Below, in pieces: positions 48,901 through 57,611 of a stretch of DNA of 64,000 nucleotides. The notes beneath the pieces were generated by a model. That model ran no database searches and was not told where the DNA came from. It saw only the letters and a list, made by a program, of their open reading frames with translations. Origin of the DNA: Tetmemena sp. SeJ-2015 (taxonomy: Eukaryota; Ciliophora; Spirotrichea; Sporadotrichida; Oxytrichidae). Numbering within the stretch: position 1 is the stretch's first letter; every line of letters begins with the position of its first letter. The position numbers and the translations under genes were made by a program. Location: positions 1-64,000 of the forward strand of contig JAJKFJ010021190.1 of the NCBI GenBank assembly GCA_027382625.1, given 5' to 3'.

Positions 48901-51900
48901 GCAGTAATCGGGAGGCTTAAAGAAAAAATAGGAGCTCAAATCTATTGTGTTATCTGTTGAGCTTGTGTAAAATATATTATATGAAAATTATTTAATAAGT
49001 ACAAAAGCCACTAAGGAGGAACCTATACAGTGGGGATCTTAGGATAATCGCAATCATTTATTTTAATATTGATTTATTTAAAGAGATCATTATTTGTAAA
49101 AAGGAGACTTATAGTTTTCAATTTAGCTTTCTAGTCTAAGTATCTTTCAATAAATTACAAGATGAAATATTTTTTCTTATGTAAGCCCATATTTCAAATG
49201 TATAGCTGCCAGCATCTTTGGCTGAGTCAGTTTAAATCATGACTTGCATTCATTAGAATTTTAGTGAACTAATAAAAAATAGTAAATTGATTATGATTGA
49301 ATCGTTGTAGAATGTAACCATGCTTGGTCTTTTGACCATAGTAATCTCGACTAGAGTTATACAAAATGCGTCAACAGCAGCATAATTGACCTGGTAATCA
49401 AATATTCGCTGCTCTGCTCCTATTGTGTATACCAGATTGTTTTTCCCTACTACAGAGATAAGAGAGACGTCCAAAGTTTGGCAATTCCAGTCATAATTTT
49501 AAGCTGTGTTATGGTAGTAAAGGTTAAGAGTAAATGGCTTCTCAGATTCAGTTGGAGAGTAGGTCATATCAGCGTCTATAGCCACCATTTTCAACTTGTA
49601 AGGTCTAATGTCGTAGAATGTTGGGTCATAGGGATATATCTTGTTTTCATTTGGTCTGTAAACTAAAAATGGAGGCAGTGGAGTGTCATCCTATTAACGA
49701 ACTATATATAATACTTAACCGCAAGATTTTATTTTTATAATACCATTAAATATTATGGGGGGGGGGACGGAAGTGCACACCCCCCCATAAATATGAACAA
49801 AATGCCAATAAAAGTGCACATAGAGTGTCAAAAACACTAAAAATGCCAAAAATTAAGTAATTCTGGCTTTTAAAATTTCCAAGAGGGTCATTTTTACGAA
49901 TTTCACTTTTTTATGGATGATCTATTAATATTATTTATTGAATTTAATATTGACGACTGATTGATGTTATGATTATGTTTTATTCTCATAAATAACTAAG
50001 TATCATTTCATTCCTTTATATTAAGCTACTTTTAAAGAGGCTATCTGCTATATAGTAGGTCCCCAGATAGCTGGATTATTTGAGAATATATTTTGGCTAT
50101 GAATTGTTATGTTTATTCATAAAAACTGTACATATGATTGGAAGATCCTCTAAAGTATGTTCTAGAATTTATCAATAAGTTTACAGCAGTAATTTTATGT
50201 AATTGCAGATATAGTGATCTTGGCTATTATATTTAAACTTGTCAGATTCTTCTCTAAATAATATTCAAGTTAAGATTGCAAGAAGTTTGATAAAACAACC
50301 AAATCGCATTTAAAAAACTGAAGGACAAATCATAATTAATATGTGTATTAACTCTATTATTTTCATAAGACTTTATGTTCATGAGTAAAACAGAGCTCGG
50401 AAATAATTTTAAGGTTATTTCATAAAATTTGAAATCATAAATTTTGACCCTCATGGAAATTTTGAAAGCTAAAAATTCTTAATTTTTTGGCATTTTTAGA
50501 CGATTTTGGCCTAAATGGATGTTTTTCATAAATTTTGATCATAAAAAGTGGGGGGGTGTGCACTTCCGTCCCCCCCCCCCAATATTATTAACAAATTATC
50601 TATAATTTAATTTCTGATAAGATTCTTTAAAAAATACTTTTATTCGACAATCTAAAGAATTTAAAATATACCAATAATTACTTTTCTATTTTTAATGTTT
50701 TTTGCTAGAGTAGGTTAACGATTTCTAAAGGTTTATATAAAAACATTAGAATTGTTTTTTAATCTATTTAAATACTGTTATTTATGCTAATAAATTATTT
50801 TATAGTAAATAATAGAGATGAACATTAATTTTAATATTAAAGAGATATGATCAAATAATTAATTTAATGTGTTAAATTAATTACCATTAAAATTCTCATT
50901 ATGAAGATAAAAAAAAGATGGGTCGGCTAGTGAGTTGGCCCAATCTCCAGATATGCTTAAGGTGACACCCGATAATAAATTAAATTCAATATTAACTTTA
51001 ATCATTTAAATAAATTTGAATACAAAAAAGTGTATGCTTAACTAAAATGATTCGATGTTTGTGAGATCTATTAAAAATATAAATCTCAAGTTGGTAAACA
51101 GGTTAGTTCATTGTGAGCTTGTAATAATTAGTTTGAGTGTTGCAGTTGTTAAGTGAGAGCTTAAAAAGCGAACCAAAAGTGCGGAATACATCATATTTAG
51201 TAGTAAGTTTTACACTAGTAAAGCTAAATGGAAGAGAGGAACTACTGTCTATAGTAATTGTGGACACTGATTCAGTAATTGCCTCGCTAATCAAAGTTCT
51301 AGCTACATCATTCTAAAATGAACTCCAACTCAATGAAGAGCAAGAGTAAATAAATTAAAAATCATTATTGGGTTTAAAAGAGCCTAGAAGACAGTTAGTG
51401 CAAGGGGCAAGTTCAAATTTGTTTATCACAGCCACTTTCTTTTTGATAGTCTGTCCAGTATATTTCTAATAGGCTGTCCCAAACATCATAAGGAAATCAT
51501 CTATAAAATATTAATGTATTTTTAAATCATCTCCTATTTGAAAGAGCTAATCATTATGTACTATATATCTACATTCAAATGGTATATTTAAGTTTAGAAG
51601 GAGAGAATGCTGTTAGTGGGATTGCTGATTTTCTTTAACTGGAATTCACTAGCTGATGAACCATCGGAAGTCAAAAGCACAGACACTAAACTATTATTTA
51701 ATTGCAATGAGAATAACTATATTTAAAGTGTGTTTATGAATATTTCAGATGACCATTCTTCATAATCATTGAAATAGGAATAAATAAATGATGATTGTTA
51801 GAGTACATGAGTCCTTATATGTAGTACTTGTTGTCGGCACTCACTCTTTTTGTTCGCATGCACTGAAATCATCTAAAAAAAGTTTTTATTTTTTAATTAT

Positions 51901-54239
51901 TGAAATGTTCTTTTATATGAATCACTATCCACAGATATTTTTTTAAAAAAATGACTAAGATTATTTATTTCTCTTAGTTTAGAAAGGAAAATTAAATGAA
52001 CATACAAATTAAATTGGAGGGAAAAAATTTATAATTATATTAAAAAGATATTTTAAGAAATGCCTTGTTGTTGGCTGTGAGAGTGTAAGTTCCTCTGTAA
52101 ATCAGATTGCTGCCAGCTGTAAAAAATACAAGAGGAACTGTCGATCCCCAGTTAGAGAGAGAGCTAGAAGGTGCCAAGCAGCCTCTCACATAATCAAATT
52201 TGATTGGTATCTATTTTATTATAAGGCTTTGATGTAGAATCTGTGTATGAGGTTATTGCAGATATTGTGTAGTAAACTTTATTATAATTTTCACTGAATA
52301 TAATATACTTCACACTTTTTATTTTGTAAACTATTAATCTTATTCATAAATACAATGAATGATTAGAATTATTAGTAATTTATAAGTATTATTTAATTAT
52401 TTGATTTATGGTTCTTCATGGATATCAGGACCTTGCACTACTCCCGAGAAAGTTGCTGCGCTTAGAGTTGTCATATCTAACTCCCAAATCATAGCTCTCT
52501 TGTAAACCTATGAAAATTTAAATACAAACAAAATTAATTTCTTAACTAGCAAGAAAATAAAGAATTAAGAAAAAACATTCAAGAGAAAACGCTGGCTCTT
52601 ATTTTTTTTAAAGAAAGTGTTTATCCCACGCCTATGAGTTATCCTCCAATATAAATCTTGCTGGGATATCCTGACATTATTCTAACTACAACATTATCCA
52701 TTCTCTTCCCATTTCCAATATAAATATATTGCTGATTATGAATATCAAAATATAATTAAAATTTTAATAAAGCTTAAATAGATTCAATCGCTGGCACTTC
52801 ATCTTTTTTTAATTAAAAAAAATTATTGCATCATCATCAAACAAATCTATAGACTTTTTATCATTTAATAATTTATATGGGGTACTCGATTTTGAAATAT
52901 TAATCTAAAGTTTATATGAACTGCATCTGCAAATTTTCTAACTACAAAATTTTATCCCCCACACTTATTAGAGAAAACAAATTATTATCATTTAAATTAA
53001 ATTCTAGAGTATGGTATTTCACATTTTAAGCTAATTTTTTAAATTAATACATATAAAAATTTGAATTTTTTTAAAGATTAAGGAGATATATATTTAATAT
53101 AAATTACTTTATAGAATTTTGAACTTAATTTTTATTAATATTTCCATAGAGGTAAGCCTCCGCTTAGTTATCCACATTGAACATAAGAAACTTATTCCTA
53201 AATAAATGAAAATTTAAATTAAATACACAATTAAGTTTATAATTAGGTGTCATTTTGAGAGGTATTATTAATTAAAATTGAAAATATTTTGTAAATCATA
53301 TGATCTTCAATAATTGAATAGTTTGTTGGTTATTTGATAGATAGTTGAGAACTAGATATATTTTATAATTTAATGAATAAATAAATTGTGATAGCTGGGA
53401 TTACTAGTCTCAAAGATAGAAATTTAAAGATTGGAAATCGTGTCTCCAGGTAAGGGCTCTATTTTGATGACATCCTCCACGTAAAAATTAAAAATATTTA
53501 TTTATCTAACATAGCCATTACCCTATGTTAAGATCAGCAAGTAGGTTGGATTGTTCAAAATAGCAGCAATTCTGGCAAAAGGAGGAGTAGTAGTTCTTGT
53601 CATAGCGCAGTCCTGAAAATATCGTAAATCACCAGTCACTTATAATTTATTACTTATGCGCCATCGGAGTAAGTGTTAAGCCAAAATATCCTTAACAAAT
53701 CTTATTAAAAAAATTATTACAATAGATAAATAAAGAGTAATATATATTGCCATAATTAAAGAAATGAGTTATATTATGCTTTGACATTTTATTAGAGTTT
53801 AAATAGATTTAAAATTTTTCATAAGTTATTGATTAAAAAAAGCCAAAGGAAATTGTTATCCGTAGACTTTATTCCCATAAAAGCAGATCCAGGAACAGAT
53901 AGCAGATCTTTATCATCGGAGCCACCTCCAATCAATAGTGTCATCATATCTTAGGATGCTGCAAAGCATGTTGCTATTGTAGTTCCAGTGGTACCTCCAA
54001 TCACATTTGGATAAACCGCCTGCTCGCAAGCTATTCCTGAAGGTACTGCAGAAGATTTTTACAGGAGAACTCATTTCTCATATAAATTAAAATCAATTTA
54101 AACCACACTACAAAGATTAGATCAAATTAAACTTTCTTAAATTTGATCCTTACAGCAGATAAAGAATTGCATAATTGTATTCTGCATAAGTAGAGCGAGT
54201 TTTGCTCTTTATATTTGGAGTATTGCTAATGGTTATCAT
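42945..54239 (-). CDS. P4: large Cadg-like multi-pass membrane protein
   Basis: From ATG 54237-54239 to TGA 42945-42947 (C-terminus IELNFI). Blocks in protein order: exon 1 (54154-54239); AVPSGIACEQAVYPNVIGGT and LLIGGGSDDKDLLSVPGSAF (53845-54050); RTTTPPFARIAAILNNPTYL (53525-53620); VEDVIKIEPLPGDTISNLQI (53400-53475); MIW and YxRGC blocks (52050-52510); FLMMFGTAYQKYTGQTIKKK (51420-51510); SEAITESVSTITID (51103-51294); LSGVTLSISGDWANSLADPS (50937-50980); VAIDADMTYSPTESEKPFTL and IFDYQVNYAAVDAFCITLVE (49253-49640); Cadg-like strands (46400-46500); LWGMINT-type segment (45540-45620); membrane spans (44230-45290). It is closest to P3, nearly identical in patches including non-coding parts. A transposon (49757-50580) and a private 286-bp IES (47675) are inserted. 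One in-frame TGA near the start of exon 2 is unexplained. Confidence 0.7.
44950..44990 (-). other. IES, pointer TTAG (P4, site 5)
   Basis: CTAA (plus strand) at 44950-44953 and 44991-44994. Removal of 41 bp gives FYNIQLALKLMARALV. Confidence 0.8.
46158..46193 (-). other. IES, pointer AAAGC (P4, site 4)
   Basis: AAAGC (plus strand) at 46158-46162 and 46194-46198. The insert is 36 bp. The GT donor seen in P3 by chance is absent here, which rules out a shared intron. Confidence 0.85.
46493..46527 (-). other. IES, pointer ATTT (P4, site 3)
   Basis: AAAT (plus strand) at 46493-46496 and 46528-46531. Removal of 35 bp restores PSFISYTDRNF. Confidence 0.75.
46611..46644 (-). other. IES, pointer TAGATT (P4, site 2)
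   Basis: AATCTA (plus strand) at 46611-46616 and 46645-46650. Removal of 34 bp restores SSAYRLPEYQDAEKN. Confidence 0.85.
47675..47960 (-). other. P4-specific IES, pointer TA
   Basis: TA at 47675-47676 and 47961-47962. Removing 286 bp gives ISNKGRAIQQVMF, aligned with ISINGRAIQQ in P3. P2 and P3 are uninterrupted at this codon. The insert contains a GCGGCCGC octamer, conspicuous in such AT-rich DNA. Confidence 0.65.
49757..50580. mobile_element. Non-autonomous DNA transposon (MITE), 8-bp TSD
   Basis: An 824-bp element. The left end is a run of 10 G followed by ACGGAAGTGCACACCCCCCC. The right end is the exact inverse, with 11 C. AATATTAT is duplicated at 49749-49756 and 50581-50588. An 8-bp duplication is typical of hAT-superfamily transposases. 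The interior is AT-rich without a convincing transposase (a 66-codon minus-strand frame at 50254-50454 is not recognisable), so it depends on an enzyme supplied elsewhere. It lies between two P4 coding blocks, that is, in germline-limited DNA. P2 and P3 lack it. Confidence 0.9.
53679..53840 (-). other. IES, pointer TTTGGCT (P4, site 1)
   Basis: AGCCAAA (plus strand) at 53679-53685 and 53841-53847. Removal of 162 bp restores NNFLWLNTYSDG. This is the longest pointer seen in the window. Confidence 0.85.
54108..54153 (-). other. Spliceosomal intron 1 of P4
   Basis: 46 bp, donor GTAAGG, acceptor TTGTAG, after an 86-nt exon. It is in the same phase as in P2 and P3. Confidence 0.7.
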
Positions 54240-54723
54240 ATTAAAATATATACGGGTTAGATAAATTAAGCCCTTCATTCTTATTATAAAAACTTTCATT
54301 TTGAACCAACTGATATGCTAAAACTTAATAATTTATATTACCTATTTTATAAGAGTTAATTTCCACCTCAAATAATCCTTCATGCATATTTAGTAGAATT
54401 TTAGAACTATAAAGCTAATTAAGAAATCTGAGATTTTTAGTTACCATTTAAATACAAATATGAACTATATTCTTTAAGAATCTGATGTATTTCTAATATT
54501 CTCCTATTAAGTTATAATTGCTCTATTCTAGATGAAATCCAATGAGAGAATTAATTCGCAGAATGCAGTATATAAGCTCTCCTATTATTGCCTAAAATGG
54601 CACTAAATCATGCCTCTTATTCTCATTTGAATTTTATTCAACTGATAATTAGCTTATATTATTTTTGCTTTAAATTCAGTTTTTGGAGCAAGCCCACAAA
54701 GCTACTTTACACACACAACAAAA
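54240..54723. promoter_or_regulatory. Divergent intergenic region P4 / eIF4A
   Basis: These 484 bp separate the outward-facing starts of P4 (minus) and eIF4A (plus), so both promoters must lie here unless they sit on different nanochromosomes after development. The sequence is AT-rich with a C/A-rich leader (ACACACAACAAAA) directly before the eIF4A ATG. No defined promoter element or telomere-addition motif can be supported. Confidence 0.4.
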
Positions 54724-57273
54724 ATGTTTACACAGTAAGTCTCTACCCCTCTATCTAATCGAGTAACTCACCACTCTGCTTTAGAAACGCCAACTAGGTT
54801 GAAGAGGAGAAGCGCACCGACGCCGAAATCCAGCAGCAGGGTAAGTCTTCCTCTCCTTATCGGGATGTCATTAGCTCGCCCGCTCTTTTGCGATGGCAGA
54901 GTGTTTTGGCTCCATATTTTATGATAAACGAATCCCCTTTACTGATCAAGTGAAACCTTATACTGACCGTTGTATAGACGAAGAAGAATTCAAGACCAAC
55001 TGGGAAGAGGTCGTTGAGAGCTTCGACGACATGGGCCTCAAAGAAGGAGTACTCAGAGGTATCTACGGCCATGGTTTCGTCAAGCCTTCTCCAATTCAAC
55101 AAAAGGGTATTCTCCCTGTCATCCAGGGCAAGGATACTATCGCTCAAGTAAGTCTCACCCCCTACAACCTGTTGAACAGCCTCTAATAAGCATTTCATTT
55201 TCGAGATTTGCTTGAGGTAGTCAGATATTGACCCGATAAATGAGTCATTTAGTAGTATTACTACTGATAGCTAGAAGTATAATTAAGCGCCCCCACCCAT
55301 AATTATACCTAGTGTCTAATTAATATAATGATGATGATGAATTAAAACAGGCTCACTAATTCTTACTTAATAGGCTCAATCAGGAACTGGCAAGACTGGA
55401 TGCTTCACCATCTCTATCCTCCAGATCATTGATACCGCTTCTATCAACACCCAGGCTCTGATTGTTGCCCCCACCAGAGAGCTTGCTCAACAAATCGCTT
55501 ACGTCGTTCAGGCAATTGGCGAGTTCATCGGAGTGAAAGTCCACGCTTGCGTCGGAGGAACCGTCGTCAGAGACGAAATCAGAATTCTCAAGCAAGGAGT
55601 TCACGTCGTAAAAAAATGCTCTTATCCTTATGCTCTGTATTAAAGATAAGGAATTAGTTTAGTGGGAACCCCAGGAAGAGTGCTCGATATGATGAAAAAG
55701 GGTTTCTTGAAGGCCGATCACTTGAGAGTGTTCTGTCTCGATGAGGCTGACGAGATGCTCTCCAGAGGATTCAAGCAGCAAATCCAAGACATCTTCAAGT
55801 ACCTTCCCGCTGAGATCCAGATCGCTCTCTTCTCAGCCACCATGCCCCTCGACATCCTCAAGCTCACCAAGCACTTCATGAGAGAACCCGCAAAGATTCT
55901 CGTCAAGAACGAAGAACTCACCCTCGAAGGTATTAAGCAGTACTATATCCCCATTTGATCTCTCATTAAAGATCTACATTGCTCTTCTATGCTGAATTGT
56001 GATTGAGAAGGAAGAGTGGAAGATCGACATCTTGCTCGACTTGTACGGCAACTTGGACATCAACCAGGCTCTTATCTACTGCAACACCAAGAAGAGAGTG
56101 ATGGAACTCGCCGAGCTCATGAAGGAGAAGGACTTCGTCGTCTCCGCCATGCACGGAGAGATGGACCAAATTACCAGAGACATGATCATGAAGGAATTCA
56201 GAACTGGCTCTACCAGAGTCCTCATCACCACTGATCTCATGGCCAGAGGTATCGATGTGCAACAAGTTTCTCTCGTCATCAACTACGAGCTTCCCCAGAA
56301 GAAGGAGAATTACATCCACAGAATCGGAAGAGCTGGTAGATACGGAAGAAAGGGAACTGCCATCAACTTTCATTTAAACTATGAAATTAGAAAGTTAAAA
56401 TCTAGGGCCCACGACGTGGCATCATAGTCGGCTTGGCTGAGGTAGGAAGATTAGTCAGCCATAGCTCAATTCCCTTGCTTACGCTACGTCTTTCCCTGAG
56501 GTGATCGATTTTTAGTAATCCGTAAGTAAGTGGGGAGAGTATTTAATAACGGGGTAAAGTGGATTGTGGCGAATCTCAAAGCAGTGTGAGAAATGTACTA
56601 CATCCCAAGCATATCCCATTGACCCTATATTAGAGGCCTCCCAGTGAAGGAGTTATGGAATCCGAGCAATTTTTGAGATAGAAATCCTCAAGGGGACTCG
56701 GGGTTAGGTGTAATAAAGCACCCTGTGAAATTTAGCATATTTAGCCTGACCACTGAGTCTGTTCTCCCATACTTACTGGCGATCGCCTAACACCAAGGAG
56801 TCAGACTTATCTAATCAAATTGCTAAGCCTATTGCTATATTCTTTTTTCTTTTCACTATATCTAGACTACACTTAGGTGACTTGCAGATTCAGATGCTCT
56901 CAGAGTAAGAGCTGAAGCGGGAGTCAGATGTAAAGTGCCATAGGGAATTCTCTCTCATCCCCCTAATGAGAGCGTGCTCCATCACTGATTAACAGACGTC
57001 ATGAACTATCACGTTTGTATTGGATCCTGATACTTCTCGTTGCCTTATGGGGTTACACCTTAATTCCAGTTGATTCCTTAATTTTCATCTAAAATATATT
57101 GGATCTTTAAAATTTAACTTCGTCTCACCCAACGACGCTAGATTCATCAAGGAGATTCAATTTCTTAGTTTAGTATCTATAGCTCCTTAGTCATTTAAAA
57201 TATCGAGATCCAGGAGCATTTCCAGACCCAAATCGAAGAAATGCCTCAGGACTTGAACGAGTTGAACGATTGA
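54724..57273 (+). CDS. eIF4A: eIF4A, DEAD-box ATP-dependent RNA helicase (germline gene with 4 IESs)
   Basis: Translation initiation factor 4A unwinds mRNA 5' leaders in the eIF4F complex. Coding segments: 54724-54734, 54785-54840, 54978-55147, 55374-55608, 55660-55952, 56002-56364, 57116-57151 and 57205-57273. They sum to 1233 nt, giving 410 residues plus TGA, close to the usual 390-415. All family motifs are present in order: Q-motif [17 protein letters not shown] (Walker A), [56 protein letters not shown]. The C-terminus is [15 protein letters not shown]. The N-terminus [18 protein letters not shown] includes the gene's only recoded Gln (TAG), which supports the ciliate code. Codons are GC-richer than in the paralog array, as expected of a highly expressed gene. 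The obvious ATG at 54893 lies inside intron 2 and is not the start. Confidence 0.95.
54735..54784 (+). other. eIF4A intron 1
   Basis: GTAAGT...TTTAG, 50 bp. It splits the Gln-4 codon (CA|A). Splicing joins MFTQ to NANQVEEE. Confidence 0.85.
54841..54977 (+). other. eIF4A intron 2
   Basis: GTAAGT...TATAG, 137 bp. Splicing forms Asp (G|AC), joining EIQQQ to DEEEFKTNW. It contains a misleading in-frame ATG at 54893. Confidence 0.9.
55148..55373 (+). other. eIF4A intron 3 (may contain a 23-bp IES)
   Basis: GTAAGT...AATAG, 226 bp, between the two Ala-Gln of [15 protein letters not shown] is repeated at 55351-55355 and 55374-55378. If 55351-55373 is an IES, the mature intron would end in AAAACAG at 55350 and the protein would be unchanged. 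Confidence 0.85.
55609..55659 (+). other. eIF4A IES 1, pointer TA
   Basis: TA at 55609-55610 and 55660-55661. Removal of 51 bp restores HVVVGTPGR, the canonical eIF4A motif. A GT-AG intron reading of the gap leaves the wrong frame. Confidence 0.9.
55953..56001 (+). other. eIF4A IES 2, pointer ATT
   Basis: ATT at 55953-55955 and 56002-56004. Removal of 49 bp gives [14 protein letters not shown], with correct eIF4A spacing. There is no GT donor. Confidence 0.9.
56365..57115 (+). other. eIF4A IES 3, 751 bp, pointer AACTT
   Basis: AACTT at 56365-56369 and 57116-57120. Removal joins GTAINF to [11 protein letters not shown]. The insert is less AT-rich than typical IESs here in its first two thirds, and contains the palindrome CCACGACGTGG near 56407. 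No reading frame in it is recognisable; it may be an old transposon. Confidence 0.9.
57152..57204 (+). other. eIF4A IES 4, pointer GAGAT
   Basis: GAGAT at 57152-57156 and 57205-57209. Removal of 53 bp gives [17 protein letters not shown], the exact family spacing between FV and IEE. The MDS between IES 3 and IES 4 is only 36 bp. Confidence 0.9.
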
Positions 57274-57611
57274 GCTTGAGCCCAGCAGCAGTCGTCAGAT
57301 TAGCAAAATCACGCAAACCAAACACAAATTCAAGCGACAGACTCACTGAGCAATCAGGGAGCCAGTCTTCATTCATAATTCTCATAAATTTCAAAAAAGA
57401 ACCGCTTTTTATCTCCATTCTCTATCTAAACATTCTCGAACCCTCTCCGACACTTTTTAAATCAAATAAAATGAGATATTCCATCGTATTACGTAGGCAA
57501 ATTATCACAACCTATTACATAAAATTCTTAAAGGCATCAATTAAAAAGTTATCAAATCAATAAATTATCTATCTCTGATTAAACTTATTCAGAGCTTATG
57601 TATTCTTATTA
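57274..57611. other. Convergent intergenic region, eIF4A and K+ channel 3' ends
   Basis: The first 100 bp after the eIF4A stop is moderately GC-rich and resembles a 3' untranslated region. The remainder is AT-rich. A plus-strand frame overlapping the stop has no family features. Telomere-addition points for two nanochromosomes may lie here but cannot be seen. Confidence 0.4.

Noticed and set aside
49757..49783. G/C runs as telomere repeats
   Set aside because: The runs are uninterrupted G or C, not G4T4/C4A4, and are part of a mirrored terminal repeat with a target duplication.
54893..55186. 97-codon plus-strand frame as the eIF4A start
   Set aside because: Its first part lies in intron 2 and its last part runs into intron 3; only 54978-55147 is coding.
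54857..56373. Minus-strand and alternative plus-strand frames over eIF4A (for example 55987-56373, 55718-55921, 55380-55604)
   Set aside because: Shadows of the helicase codons; they have no family features and cross the IES borders.
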